Below are positions 42,817-52,270 of a stretch of DNA of 64,000 nucleotides, piece by piece. Every line of letters begins with the position of its first letter. Positions within the stretch are counted from its first letter, which is position 1. The stretch is from Rossellomorea aquimaris (GTDB taxonomy: Bacteria; Bacillota; Bacilli; Bacillales; Bacillaceae_B), in assembly GCF_000935355.1 (NCBI RefSeq), contig NZ_JXZC01000003.1, forward strand, positions 62,001 to 126,000. Reading direction: 5' to 3'. The translations under genes were made by a program, and so were the position numbers. Under the pieces are notes generated by a model, which had not been told where the DNA came from, did not search any database, and saw only the letters and a program-made list of their open reading frames with translations.

Positions 42817-43506
42817 ATGAAAACAGTCATAGCATTCAGCGGTGGAAAGGACTCCACCCTGGCATTATATAAAATACAACAAAATCCGGAATACGAGGTG
42901 GATTCACTCCTCGTGACGCTGACGGAAGGATTCGACCGGGTGTCGATTCACGGGGTTCGGTATGAGATGTTGAAGCAGCAGTCTGATGCGCTCGGGATAC
43001 CGCTCCGGGAAGTTTGGATCCCTCAGGATTACCCGAATGAGGTGTATCAGGAACGGATGGAGCGGGAGGTATCTGATATGTTGGGTGATGGTGTCACTCA
43101 TATGGTTTTTGGGGATATTCACCTGGAGGATGTGAGGGCATATCGTGAGGAAATGCTTTCAGGGACGGGGATCACCCCGGTCTTTCCTCTTTGGGGTCGG
43201 CCAGTGGGGGAGTTGAGTCATGAATTTATCGAGCTTGGATTCAAAACTGTGCTTACATGCATCGATCTGGAACAACTGGATCGATCGTTTGCAGGGAGAG
43301 TATACGATCAAGACTTCATAAGAGATTTTCCTGAGCATTGCGATGTGTGCGGTGAAAATGGAGAGTTTCATACGTTTGTATTCGATGGTCCAAACTTCGG
43401 GTTTCCAATCGAGTATGAGTTGGGGGAGGAAAGGGTGACGCCGGATATTCAAACGGGGCGTGATCGATTCTTATTTGTAGATGTTTTACCGGTGAGACCC
43501 AAATAA
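42817..43506 (+). CDS. Dph6-like PP-loop ligase (diphthine-ammonia ligase family)
   Basis: 229 aa with GAGGAGGTCCAA before the ATG. PP-loop ATP motif FSGGKDST at residues 7-14; GVRYEMLKQQSDALGIPL and HMVFGDIHLEDVRAYRE are characteristic of the ATP_bind_4 (COG2102) family. The family makes amide bonds through adenylation, but bacteria lack diphthamide, so the substrate here is unknown. The C-terminal CDVCGENGEFHTFVFDGP segment is conserved in the family. Confidence 0.88.
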   Translation: MKTVIAFSGGKDSTLALYKIQQNPEYEVDSLLVTLTEGFDRVSIHGVRYEMLKQQSDALGIPLREVWIPQDYPNEVYQERMEREVSDMLGDGVTHMVFGDIHLEDVRAYREEMLSGTGITPVFPLWGRPVGELSHEFIELGFKTVLTCIDLEQLDRSFAGRVYDQDFIRDFPEHCDVCGENGEFHTFVFDGPNFGFPIEYELGEERVTPDIQTGRDRFLFVDVLPVRPK

Positions 43507-43546
43507 CCCTTTATGCAGGAGAAAGACCATTTAAGAGGATAAAAGA

Positions 43547-43580
43547 AGCCGGCCGGTAAGAATTGGCCGGTTTTTTTAGA
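43547..43580. terminator. Terminator between the PP-loop gene and the ger operon
   Basis: Stem CCGGCC / GGCCGG around an 8-12-base loop followed by TTTTTTT on the + strand; the adjacent ger operon ends convergently at 43583. Confidence 0.75.
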
Positions 43581-43582
43581 TT

Positions 43583-44677
43583 TTACTTCAGATTGTTCGT
43601 TCCGACAATTTCAACGTTGACCTTTGGGGTAAACTTGACTTCTTGGTAGTCTTCCTTCCACGTCTCGGGATTCCAGGAATCATGGTAGGTGACCGATAAT
43701 TCCTTCCCGACTCCCAGCGCGTCACTATTGGCTTCAAGCAATAGATCGGTGAGTTCCCGGGCTCGTTTAGTGAGTTCTTTTGAAGCGATATTATTTAGGG
43801 CTTTAATATCTTTTGGAGTGGTCTCCTCATAATAACTTAGAACCCGTGCTTTCAAGTCCGTATTGATTGTACAGGTGACTTTTCCTTTCTCTTTTTTGAC
43901 GTCCATTTTTGACGAGGCTTTATGGATTGCCAGGGTAAGGGGCTGGCTGAATTCATTTGATTGTGTAATTAATTTCCCCCGTTTTTTCAGCTGATTCATC
44001 ATCATGATCAACAGGGAGGTTTGGCTTGTGGTGAGGGTGTGACCGGTAAACTTATCGTCGTTGAATAGAGCGGATCCGTCCAGTTTAAGCTTATCTTCGG
44101 TATCTTTTTTTATATAGGGAAGGATCATGTCCTTCTCTTTGGCTGTGTGGTGATTCCAGACTGTAAAGGTCGTTTCATCAGGGATATAGGCTTCTTCCAC
44201 CCCACCTATCAGCAGATCATTCACCTCGAACACAATCGGACTGTCTTGTTTGTTTAAAGTGAGGATGTCATTTCCTTTCCCTTCACTAATGACGATGGAT
44301 GAAGCGATATATCCTTTGACAGACCTGAAGATCGGTTCTAAAAGGGGAGCGATGCCTTTAGACTTTGCAAGGTCCTCCCCTACAATGATGATGAAAGCCT
44401 TTTCCACATCCATCTGACCGGATACTTTATTCTGGAGATCGATCTCAAGCTCAGAGACCGTTTCCTCTTCGGCTTCATAGAATTCATCCATTACCTCGAA
44501 CTTTCCCCCGCCGGAACTTCGGATATTAATGGCCCGGGCTGTTCCGAGGATCTTATCCGGATCATCCGCTGTGTCAAAACTGATTCCGTTGACCAGTCGG
44601 CTGTCTTTTAACTGTCTTTGATCCCAGCACCCGGTCAAAAGGAGCAACGAACAGAATAGGAATGGTAATTTTCTCAA
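43583..44677 (-). CDS. Ger(x)C germination lipoprotein, operon 1
   Basis: 364 aa from TTG 44677 (AAGAGGA upstream), overlapping the stop of the GerB gene by 4 bases. Signal peptide with lipobox LLTGC; the mature protein begins CWDQRQLKD, typical of GerAC proteins. Three-domain GerC fold, outer face of the spore inner membrane, needed for germinant-receptor function. Third gene of an A-B-C operon. Confidence 0.93.
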   Translation of the reverse strand: MRKLPFLFCSLLLLTGCWDQRQLKDSRLVNGISFDTADDPDKILGTARAINIRSSGGGKFEVMDEFYEAEEETVSELEIDLQNKVSGQMDVEKAFIIIVGEDLAKSKGIAPLLEPIFRSVKGYIASSIVISEGKGNDILTLNKQDSPIVFEVNDLLIGGVEEAYIPDETTFTVWNHHTAKEKDMILPYIKKDTEDKLKLDGSALFNDDKFTGHTLTTSQTSLLIMMMNQLKKRGKLITQSNEFSQPLTLAIHKASSKMDVKKEKGKVTCTINTDLKARVLSYYEETTPKDIKALNNIASKELTKRARELTDLLLEANSDALGVGKELSVTYHDSWNPETWKEDYQEVKFTPKVNVEIVGTNNLK

Positions 44678-45780
44678 CGGGATTCCTCTTTTCTCTGTTT
44701 GTGTAAAAATCGTGAACATAGTAATAGCATGAACGGAATGGCGATTAAGACCAGATAGCTCATATATTCGATCCAAATGGTATAGAGCTGCTTGGACTCA
44801 GGATCTTTCGGCGCCACTATAAAAAGGAGGAATACGGCAAGGCTATTCATAAGCACCCGTTTCGTTTGGTTATCAGTAAATAGTCGCAGGCTTTTACTCG
44901 CCAAATAAATAAATATGATGATCGAAGCGACCAATGGAACGATCCAGATGGATATAAACAGAAGATCGAGCCGGTCGATCATTTGAAAATGTAAGGGCCG
45001 CAGAAAGTAGATGACAGGATAGTTGATCTTTTCTAAAAAGGCTTCACTGAAAATCAGTATGCATATTAGTACAAAGTAAGCCGTCAGCCCTGTGACAAAG
45101 ACGTTCGCCCACGTAATGACCTTGAGGAAATCGGTTCCTTTTTTCTCTGCTAATGGGTATAAAAAGAGAATCACTTCAAATCCCAACAACGTTAGCATAG
45201 AATCACGGCTGCCTAAGGTAATGTTCTTTAGGCCACTGCTTCCGATTGGGAGGATATGATGCAAATCCATCGGAAGAAGAAAGGAAAAAATAGAAATCCC
45301 GAATAAGAAAAGAAATAGAATGGAAATCAGACCAAAAAATCTGGCGATGATCCGGATATCACTGATGGCTGCATATGTACAAGTCAGAATCATTAATAAT
45401 CCTATGACCCAATAGGGGGTGTTCATGAGAAGATGTTCTTCAATGATGGATGTGAATTGCAGCAAAACGAACGTAGCCGCCCAGATGAAATACATGTAAA
45501 TAATCAGGTTCACAGATGTTCCTACTTGTTTTCCCAGCACAAATTGTGTGATTTCAGGATAGGTCAAACGTGGGAATCTTTTTAATAACAGCCAGAACAT
45601 GATGAGGACAAGCTGGATCATCACTCCGGCGATAATGACTGAAATCCAGGCGTCACCTTTGCTGGTGGCTTGCAACGTATTGGGAAGGGATAGAATCCCG
45701 AAGCCGATTTGGGTCTGGGTCATCAAAAAAAAGATTTGCCGGTTCGTCAGGAAATTCGTCTTGGCCATAAGAAAGTCCAT
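44674..45780 (-). CDS. Ger(x)B germination permease (APC superfamily), operon 1
   Basis: 368 aa, ten hydrophobic helices. N terminus TNRQIFFLMTQTQIGFGILSLP matches the spore germination permease (GerAB/YndE) signature. In known receptors the B subunit binds the germinant, often an amino acid. Start ATG 45780 sits close to AAAGGGG; ATG 45768 is an alternative. Gap to the A gene is 19 bases. Confidence 0.92.
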   Translation of the reverse strand: MDFLMAKTNFLTNRQIFFLMTQTQIGFGILSLPNTLQATSKGDAWISVIIAGVMIQLVLIMFWLLLKRFPRLTYPEITQFVLGKQVGTSVNLIIYMYFIWAATFVLLQFTSIIEEHLLMNTPYWVIGLLMILTCTYAAISDIRIIARFFGLISILFLFLFGISIFSFLLPMDLHHILPIGSSGLKNITLGSRDSMLTLLGFEVILFLYPLAEKKGTDFLKVITWANVFVTGLTAYFVLICILIFSEAFLEKINYPVIYFLRPLHFQMIDRLDLLFISIWIVPLVASIIIFIYLASKSLRLFTDNQTKRVLMNSLAVFLLFIVAPKDPESKQLYTIWIEYMSYLVLIAIPFMLLLCSRFLHKQRKEESR

Positions 45781-45799
45781 ACCCCTTTCTGAAGGTGAG

Positions 45800-47206
45800 T
45801 CACGTTTGTTTCATAGGATGATTTCTTTTCTTCATTTTAATAAAGGTATCCTTCAATTGATGGAAGTAAAATGGAGCGATTGATTCCAAATAAGGCTTAC
45901 CGAACGATTCCAACCGGCATAAATGTATCAATAATACGGCAAGGGCAAGGACGATTCCTAAAAAGCCAAAGAAATTAGCCGCAAGCATGATGGGAAACGC
46001 CATGATCCTTGCACCCGTCCCCATTTGGTTGACAGGTGCAACAAACGATGCAATCGCCGTCAGGGCGACAACGACGATCATCGTGTTGGATATAAAACCA
46101 GCCTCTACAATCGCCGTCCCGATGACCAAACCGCCGACGATCCCAACCGTCTGAGCAATGGGGGAAGGGAGCCTGATCGCCGCCTCTTTCAAAAGCTCCA
46201 ATACTATCTGCATGACGATCGCTTCAAACAATGGAGGGAGCGGCACGTATTCGATCTGGACACGGATGGCGTACAGAATCCCAAGAGGCAGAATCTCTGA
46301 GTGGAAAGACACGATGGCAATATAGACGGCTGGTAAGCAGATCGCCACTAAAAAGCTGAAGATCCGGATGAGACGGAAAAAAGATCCAATGATCCATCTG
46401 CTGTTATAGTCATCCGGTGATTGATAAAAGCTGAAAAAGGTGATCGGTGAAACAAGCACATGAGGATTTCCATCCACGATCACAAGTGATTTTCCTTCCA
46501 GTAAATAAGACGCCGCCCGGTCGGGTCTTTCTGTTGCCAGTAATTGGGGAAAGACAGAATAACTATTATCTTCAATCAATTCTTCCAGCTCCCCTGCAGA
46601 TTGGAGCTCCTCGACCTTTACTGCCTCGATCCTCTCGATAAGAATGTCTAACGGACCATGATCCACCAATTCCTCCAAATAGACGACCGATACGTTGGTC
46701 TGTGTTTTTGATCCCAGAGTATAATTCTTTATTTGTAGAGATGGATTTTTCACGCGTCGCCTGATCAAGAAGAGGTTTTTATTCATATTTTCCGTGAAGC
46801 CATCATGAGATCCCTTGATGATGTGTTCATTTTCAGGTTCCTGAATGGACTTATCATCGCCGGCCGCTACGGGCATCAGAAGAACGGAAGCTACACCTTC
46901 CGTTAACAGGGCGCAGTTACCCTCAAGGAGGCCGGTCACTGCCACTTCAAGATCAGTCGATCTACTATATTCGGCGTTCTTGATTACGGTTTCAGGGGTG
47001 GCATTTCCATTGGTTTCAAGAAGGGGTTCAATAATGTTTCGTTCGATCAATTTTTTATCCACCAAGGAATCGATGTAGAGTAGCTTACTTGGCTTGTCCA
47101 GAAAAATGAGATCCCTTATCTTCAAATCTTCCGTATGATACAAGGCGGAGTGAATATCCTTAATATTCTGTTCGATTGTGTCGACGATCTTTTTAGAAGG
47201 ACTCAT
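45800..47206 (-). CDS. Ger(x)A germination protein, operon 1
   Basis: 468 aa from the ATG ending at 47206, 7 bases after AGGTGA; the frame extends to ATG 47281 but that start has no binding site and adds a non-conserved basic tail. N-terminal soluble region (~1-235, KLLYIDSLVDKKLIERNIIEPLL; ERIEAVKVEELQSAGELEELIEDN, split) and C-terminal membrane domain (GDNPHVLVSPITFFSFYQSPDDYN-type segment as DGNPHVLVSPITFFSFYQSPDD). Core channel-like subunit of the germinant receptor. First gene of the A-B-C operon. Confidence 0.92.
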   Translation of the reverse strand: MSPSKKIVDTIEQNIKDIHSALYHTEDLKIRDLIFLDKPSKLLYIDSLVDKKLIERNIIEPLLETNGNATPETVIKNAEYSRSTDLEVAVTGLLEGNCALLTEGVASVLLMPVAAGDDKSIQEPENEHIIKGSHDGFTENMNKNLFLIRRRVKNPSLQIKNYTLGSKTQTNVSVVYLEELVDHGPLDILIERIEAVKVEELQSAGELEELIEDNSYSVFPQLLATERPDRAASYLLEGKSLVIVDGNPHVLVSPITFFSFYQSPDDYNSRWIIGSFFRLIRIFSFLVAICLPAVYIAIVSFHSEILPLGILYAIRVQIEYVPLPPLFEAIVMQIVLELLKEAAIRLPSPIAQTVGIVGGLVIGTAIVEAGFISNTMIVVVALTAIASFVAPVNQMGTGARIMAFPIMLAANFFGFLGIVLALAVLLIHLCRLESFGKPYLESIAPFYFHQLKDTFIKMKKRNHPMKQT

Positions 47207-47442
47207 TCGTGATTCACCTGCCGTCTTTTGATGGTTGCTATTATTTTGCCTGAAAAGGAGCTTTTTATGTTTGTAAGTCATAATGCTGCAATGGATGTAT
47301 CTCCACTATATGTCACGAAATATACACATAGGGGTATATTGATTTTTGAGGAAAGAGTCATATAATAAAAGTGTAAGGAGTATCTATTTTATACTTTGTG
47401 AAATACTTAACAAGCAGAATGTCCGGGAAGAGGGGAAGTTAC

Positions 47443-49086
47443 ATGAAGAAGAAAATCGTGATTGTGGGCGGGGTTGCCGGGGGAGCCACTGCTGCTGCAA
47501 GGCTGCGTCGTTTAAGTGAGGAAGATGAGATTGTATTGGTCGAGAAGGGGGAATATATATCATTCGCCAACTGCGGGCTCCCGTATTATATTGGCGAGGT
47601 GATTACGAATAGAGAGGCATTGTTGGTTCAAACCGTTGAGGGTATGTCAAAGAAGTTCAATCTTGATATCCGCAACCTGAGCGAGGTGGTGGAGATTCAT
47701 CGTGACCGAAAATCCGTATCGATCAAGAAAGTGGAAACGGGAGAGGTGTATGAAGAAAGCTATGATAAGCTGATTCTTTCACCAGGTGCACGTCCGATCG
47801 TCCCACCATTAGAGGGTTTGCTTGAAGCGAATAATGTATTTACTCTACGAAATGTCCCAGATACAGACCGAATCAAGGCATGGGTGGATGAAACGAAACC
47901 ACAAGAAGCAGTGATCATAGGCGGCGGTTTCATCGGTCTTGAAATGGCTGAGAACCTGCATCATCGCGGTGTACATGTAACGGTTGTGGAACTCGGGAAT
48001 CAGGTGATGGCGCCGATTGATTATGAAATGGCAACGATCGTCCACCGGGAACTGCAGAATGCTGGAGTGGATTTATATCTGAATGATGGAGTGAAAGCAT
48101 TCAAAGATGAAGGCAGAACCATTGTCCTTCAGAGCGGAAATGAATTAACGAGTGACTTGACCATCCTATCCATCGGGGTCAGACCCGAAAATGAACTGGC
48201 TGTCAAAGCGGGATTGACCCTCGGTGACCGGGGAGGCATCGTGGTCAATCCACATCTTCAAACCGATGATCCCGACATTTACGCAATCGGTGACGCCATC
48301 GAAGTAAGAGACTATGTCCAGGGGACCCCGGCGATGATCCCACTTGCATGGCCTGCCAATCGTCAGGGACGTCTGGCGGCAGATTATATAAATGGAAAAA
48401 AGGCAGAATATAATGGCAGTCTTGGTACATCCGTTGCAAAGGTATTCGACTTGACCATCGCAGCTACCGGGAACAATGAAAAGATGTTGAAGCGGCTCGG
48501 CATAGGGTATGAAGCGGTGCATATCCATCCCAATTCCAATGCATCTTACTATCCAGGAGGAAGCCAGCTTTCTCTGAAGCTCTTATTTCATCCTGAAACA
48601 GGTGAGGTATTTGGAGCACAGGCGGTAGGGTATATAGGGGTCGAGAAACGGATCGATGTCATTGCGACGGCGATCAAAGGGAAGCTGAAGGTCTGGGACT
48701 TATCTGATCTTGAGCTTGCATATGCCCCTCCATATTCCTCTGCAAAGGACCCTGTCAACATGGCAGGTTATGTGGCTGGAAACGTTGTTGATGGTGAATT
48801 GAGTCTTGTGCATCATTATGAGATTGATGACATCATCAAAAAAGGCGGGTACCTGCTCGACGTGAGGGAGCCGGAAGAAAGGGAGTTCGGATTCATCATG
48901 GGTTCAGTCAATATCCCTTTAGGAGAGCTAAGAGAACGGTTGAACGAACTCCCTGAACATCAGCACATCTATGTCAACTGTCAGGTAGGATTAAGGGGAT
49001 ACCTCGCAACCAAAATCCTAACCAACCATGGCTTCGAAGCGAGTAACTTAAGTGGGGGCTATAAAACGTATATGTTAGGAAAGTAA
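47443..49086 (+). CDS. CoA-disulfide reductase fused to rhodanese
   Basis: 547 aa from ATG 47443 (AGAGGGGAAG upstream). FAD/NAD reductase: GGVAGGATAAARLRRL (residues 9-24), single active Cys44 in SFANCGLPYY, NAD motif GGGFIGLEMAE and FAD motif AIGDAIEV; dimerisation domain, then a C-terminal rhodanese domain (~460-547, LLDVREPEEREFG and NCQVGLRGY with the sulfur-carrying Cys). Reduces CoA disulfide or persulfide with NAD(P)H and the rhodanese handles sulfane sulfur, so a role in thiol and sulfide homeostasis is likely. Confidence 0.93.
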   Translation: MKKKIVIVGGVAGGATAAARLRRLSEEDEIVLVEKGEYISFANCGLPYYIGEVITNREALLVQTVEGMSKKFNLDIRNLSEVVEIHRDRKSVSIKKVETGEVYEESYDKLILSPGARPIVPPLEGLLEANNVFTLRNVPDTDRIKAWVDETKPQEAVIIGGGFIGLEMAENLHHRGVHVTVVELGNQVMAPIDYEMATIVHRELQNAGVDLYLNDGVKAFKDEGRTIVLQSGNELTSDLTILSIGVRPENELAVKAGLTLGDRGGIVVNPHLQTDDPDIYAIGDAIEVRDYVQGTPAMIPLAWPANRQGRLAADYINGKKAEYNGSLGTSVAKVFDLTIAATGNNEKMLKRLGIGYEAVHIHPNSNASYYPGGSQLSLKLLFHPETGEVFGAQAVGYIGVEKRIDVIATAIKGKLKVWDLSDLELAYAPPYSSAKDPVNMAGYVAGNVVDGELSLVHHYEIDDIIKKGGYLLDVREPEEREFGFIMGSVNIPLGELRERLNELPEHQHIYVNCQVGLRGYLATKILTNHGFEASNLSGGYKTYMLGK

Positions 49087-49091
49087 GAATT

Positions 49092-49137
49092 GAGGGGACG
49101 GACCTCTGTTTCTTTGAAACAGAGGTCCGTCCCTCCC
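49092..49137. repeat. Long palindrome of the GGGACGGACCTC family
   Basis: Near-perfect inverted repeat with arms GGGACGGACCTCTGTTTC and GAAACAGAGGTCCGTCCC, a loop of about 4 bases. No long T run, so not a classic terminator. Sits just after the CoA-disulfide reductase. Confidence 0.85.
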
Positions 49138-49232
49138 TCGTTAACAGACAATTACAAAGAGGATATGTTAATATTTAGTAGATTAGTAACCCGAGTAGGG
49201 CTTGGTTGAGAAAAGAATGCCGGGGAAAACAG

Positions 49233-49269
49233 AAGAGGTCCGTCCCTCAAAAAGAGGGACGGACCTCTG
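49233..49269. repeat. Second palindrome, same family, 100 bp on
   Basis: AGAGGTCCGTCCCTC / GAGGGACGGACCTCT with an AAAAA-containing loop, 8 bases before the ahpF stop on the minus strand. May act as the ahpF transcript terminator. Confidence 0.85.
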
Positions 49270-49276
49270 AATCATC

Positions 49277-50803
49277 TTAATTTCGGATTAGGTAGTCGAA
49301 TGCGCCAAGTGCGGCGGTGGCTCCTGATCCCATGGAGATGATGATTTGGTTGTAGGCACTGTCTGTACAGTCTCCTGCGGCGAATACGCCAGGAACGTTG
49401 GTGGCACCGTGTTTGTCCACGATGATTTCACCGAATTTCGTACGTTCTACAAGGTCGCCGAGCCAGTCTGTGTTTGGCACAAGACCGATTTGGACGAATA
49501 CACCTTGCAGTTCGACGTGCTTCTCTTCAAGAGTTTCACGGTCTTTATAAGTGATACCATTCACTTTATCTGTACCCGTGATCTCCTGTGTTTGAGCGTT
49601 CGTGATCACCGTTACGTTCGGCAGGCTGTAAAGGCGTTTCTGCAGCACGTCATCAGCTTTTAGTTCTGAGTTGAACTCAAGGACCGTAACGTGCTTGACG
49701 ATTCCTGCAAGGTCGATGGCTGCTTCGATACCGGAGTTTCCTCCGCCGATGACAGCGACATCTTTCCCTTCGAATAGAGGTCCGTCACAGTGAGGGCAGT
49801 ACGCCACTCCTTTGTTCTTGAACTTCTCTTCGCCTGGAACGCCGATGTTGCGCCAGCGTGCACCTGTCGAGATGATCAGACTCTTACTCTTCAGCACAGC
49901 ACCGTTTTCAAGCTCAAGCTCGACAAGATCTTTCTTCTCGAGGCGTTTTGCGCGTTGAAGGTTCATGACATCGATGCCATAGTCCTTCACATGCTCTTCA
50001 AGGCTCGCCACAAGTTTTGGACCTTCCGTCTGCTTTACGCTGATGAAGTTTTCGATGCTCATCGTATCAAGGACCTGACCGCCGAAGCGCTCAGCGACGA
50101 TTCCCGTGCGGATTCCTTTACGTGCAGCGTAAATCGCCGCACTGGATCCCGCAGGTCCGCCACCTACGACTAGGACGTCGTACGATTCTTTATCCGATAA
50201 CTCATCGGCACTTGGACCTTCCACGATCTTAGAAAGAATTTCTTCCAGGGTCGTGCGTCCACCGTTGAAGAATTCCGCATTCAGGTAGACAGCAGGCACG
50301 GCCATGACGTTCTTGCGTTCCACTTCTTCCTTGAAGGCAGCTCCGTCGATCATCGTGTGCGTGATGTTCGGGTTCAGCACACTCATGATGTTCAGTGCCT
50401 GTACGACGTCAGGACAGTTGTGACAGCTTAGGCTGACATACGTCTCGAAGTGGTGTTCGCCTTTGACGCTCTTGATCTGGTCAATGACGCTTTGATCCAC
50501 TTTAGGCGCTCTGCCGCTCACTTGAAGAAGGGCAAGGACCAATGAGGTAAATTCATGTCCAAGAGGGATCCCGGCAAAAGTGATACCGGTCTCCTCACCA
50601 GGACGATTCACGCTGAAGCTTGGTGTTCTGGTCAGTTCTGCTTTTTCCACTGAGATGCGGGATGACATGGAAGAGAGCTCTTCAACAAGAGAGAGCATTT
50701 CCTTCGACGTGTCATCGTCGCCTGCACTGACTTTCAGGACGATGTCGCCTTCCATCATCTGCAGGTACTGTTCTAATTGTGCTTTAATATCTGCTTCGAG
50801 CAT
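49277..50803 (-). CDS. ahpF: Alkyl hydroperoxide reductase subunit F
   Basis: 508 aa from the ATG ending at 50803, 8 bases after AAGGAG; GTG 50812 is inside the leader. N-terminal double thioredoxin-like domain with redox pair CHNC ([10 protein letters not shown]), then a thioredoxin reductase-like part: [17 protein letters not shown], redox CPHC in [19 protein letters not shown] and [11 protein letters not shown]. Transfers electrons from NADH to AhpC. 12 bases after the ahpC stop. Confidence 0.97.
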   Translation of the reverse strand: MLEADIKAQLEQYLQMMEGDIVLKVSAGDDDTSKEMLSLVEELSSMSSRISVEKAELTRTPSFSVNRPGEETGITFAGIPLGHEFTSLVLALLQVSGRAPKVDQSVIDQIKSVKGEHHFETYVSLSCHNCPDVVQALNIMSVLNPNITHTMIDGAAFKEEVERKNVMAVPAVYLNAEFFNGGRTTLEEILSKIVEGPSADELSDKESYDVLVVGGGPAGSSAAIYAARKGIRTGIVAERFGGQVLDTMSIENFISVKQTEGPKLVASLEEHVKDYGIDVMNLQRAKRLEKKDLVELELENGAVLKSKSLIISTGARWRNIGVPGEEKFKNKGVAYCPHCDGPLFEGKDVAVIGGGNSGIEAAIDLAGIVKHVTVLEFNSELKADDVLQKRLYSLPNVTVITNAQTQEITGTDKVNGITYKDRETLEEKHVELQGVFVQIGLVPNTDWLGDLVERTKFGEIIVDKHGATNVPGVFAAGDCTDSAYNQIIISMGSGATAALGAFDYLIRN

Positions 50804-50815
50804 GTTCAGCACTCC

Positions 50816-51379
50816 TTATAATTTACCAACTAAGTCAAGGCTTGGCTTAAGTGTTTCAGAACCTTCCTGCCATTTAGCCGGGCAAACTTCGCCTGGGTTG
50901 TTGCGCACATATTGTGCCGCCTTGATTTTGCTTACTAAGATATCTGCGTCACGGCCGATTCCGCCAGCGTTGATTTCAACTGCTTGGATCACGCCATCTG
51001 GATCGATGATGAATGTTCCGCGGTCAGCAAGACCATCTTCTTCATTTAATACATCGAATCCGCGAGTGATGCGTTGTGACGGGTCACCGATCATTGCGTA
51101 TTTGATTTTACCGATTTTTTCAGAGCTGTCGTGCCAGCCTTTATGTGTGAAATGAGTGTCCGTAGAAACTGAATACACTTCTACGCCAAGCTCTTTAAGA
51201 GTTTCATAGTTATTTTGAAGGTCTTCCAGTTCTGTCGGGCATACAAATGTGAAGTCTGCAGGGTAGAAGCAGAAAATGCTCCATTGACCTTTTAGGCTTT
51301 CGTCTGTAACAGTGATGAACTCACCATCTTTGAATGCTTCTGCTTTAAATGGTACGACTTGTGAACCGATTAATGACAT
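50816..51379 (-). CDS. ahpC: Alkyl hydroperoxide reductase subunit C (peroxiredoxin)
   Basis: 187 aa typical 2-Cys peroxiredoxin. Peroxidatic Cys47 in [10 protein letters not shown], resolving Cys near residue 167 in GEVCPAKW. Reduces H2O2 and organic peroxides; re-reduced by AhpF encoded next. TAGGAGG precedes the ATG. A PerR-type box overlaps the start of the transcript, so peroxide induction is expected. Confidence 0.97.
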   Translation of the reverse strand: MSLIGSQVVPFKAEAFKDGEFITVTDESLKGQWSIFCFYPADFTFVCPTELEDLQNNYETLKELGVEVYSVSTDTHFTHKGWHDSSEKIGKIKYAMIGDPSQRITRGFDVLNEEDGLADRGTFIIDPDGVIQAVEINAGGIGRDADILVSKIKAAQYVRNNPGEVCPAKWQEGSETLKPSLDLVGKL

Positions 51380-51427
51380 AGTGTAAATTCCTCCTAGTGG
51401 TTTGTGTGATTGAGAATCATTAATAGA

Positions 51428-51442
51428 TTATAATAATTCTAA
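51428..51442 (-). promoter_or_regulatory. PerR box upstream of ahpC
   Basis: TTATAATAATTCTAA matches 14 of 15 positions of TTATAATNATTATAA. It lies just downstream of a SigA promoter on the minus strand (51453-51481), where bound PerR would block transcription. Confidence 0.88.
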
Positions 51443-51452
51443 TTCGATATTC

Positions 51453-51481
51453 ATTATTATATATTTATGTTTCTTTGTCAA
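51453..51481 (-). promoter_or_regulatory. SigA promoter of ahpC-ahpF
   Basis: On the minus strand, TTGACA (51476-51481), 17-bp spacer, AATAAT (51453-51458). Confidence 0.75.
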
Positions 51482-51691
51482 GGGAAAAGATTGAGGTTCT
51501 GTTAGAGAGGAAGGTGGGGTTGAAGAAACGATCTTTTGTACTGGTTTCGATGATTTGTACCTTGCGTTCTATCATCTTTCCCATCTATATATTCCCAATA
51601 AAATGAAACTTTATCTGACCTCATACGTATGTAAGAAAAACCCAAATGAAACAAGGGAAATGGTGGAGTCATAGTAAGGGAGAGTCGACAA
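51482..51691. other. Intergenic region
   Basis: Nothing I can support beyond the ahp promoter; no repeat, hairpin or coding pattern stands out. Confidence 0.5.
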
Positions 51692-51823
51692 ATGGATTAT
51701 TTTCAAAGGGTCAAAGAAATCCAACTCCTTCAATGGGATCTCTTGATTGATTATTGGTATTTACATATTGGGATGATGATTGTGGGTTTAGGGATCATCC
51801 TATTTTGGGTTATGAAGAATTAA
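51692..51823 (+). CDS. 43-aa membrane peptide
   Basis: ATG 51692 preceded by AAGGGAGAG; 43 codons ending TAA 51823. N-terminal MDYFQRVKEIQLLQWDLLID is amphipathic, followed by a hydrophobic helix (YWYLHIGMMIVGLGIILFWV). It ends just before the next gene's binding site, so the two probably form an operon. Confidence 0.55.
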   Translation: MDYFQRVKEIQLLQWDLLIDYWYLHIGMMIVGLGIILFWVMKN

Positions 51824-51836
51824 GGGGGGAATGACG

Positions 51837-52139
51837 ATGGAGATATACGATTGGTCAAGATTGGTTTTTAGTACGTTTATCATTAGTTTACTTGTTATTT
51901 CGATTGTTTTATTGGTTCAGAGAAATTGGAACAGCATGGTGAATGGGTTTACCATTACTCTTTTTTCATGTATTTCTATTATTATTTCTGGAATCAATTT
52001 CATTATCATTGGGTACATAGCGGATGAATTAAATATGGCAGGAGACATTGCTTCTTTTTATATGTTTCTTGTGGTTTTAGGGCTGAGCATACTAAATTTG
52101 TTTATTTATTTTAAAAAGAAGAAGGATTCGGTTGAATAG
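51837..52139 (+). CDS. Small three-helix membrane protein
   Basis: 100 aa from ATG 51837, 7 bases after AAGGGGGG (ATG 51831 is too close). Three hydrophobic segments at ~9-26, ~33-57 and ~70-92; basic C-terminal tail FKKKKDSVE. No family recognised. Confidence 0.65.
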   Translation: MEIYDWSRLVFSTFIISLLVISIVLLVQRNWNSMVNGFTITLFSCISIIISGINFIIIGYIADELNMAGDIASFYMFLVVLGLSILNLFIYFKKKKDSVE

Positions 52140-52220
52140 AGGGTTTCAGGATGTCAGGTACTGCGGCCCAAAGGGATCCATGGTACCTGTCCCTTTGGTG
52201 CCTTAATGAACAATAAACCA

Positions 52221-52261
52221 CAAAAGCTGAAGATCATAAGGCGATCTTCAGCTTCTTTTCA
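52221..52261. terminator. Bidirectional terminator
   Basis: Stem AAAGCTGAAGATC / GATCTTCAGCTT between convergent genes. A second hairpin, CCAAAGGGA / TCCCTTTGG (52168-52198), lies upstream with GGTACCTGTCCC in it. Confidence 0.85.
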
Positions 52262-52270
52262 TAAGGATAC

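Noticed and set aside
47282..47442. SigG-type promoter for ger operon 1
   Set aside because: CATATAG-like -10 is present but no matching -35 at the right distance could be found.
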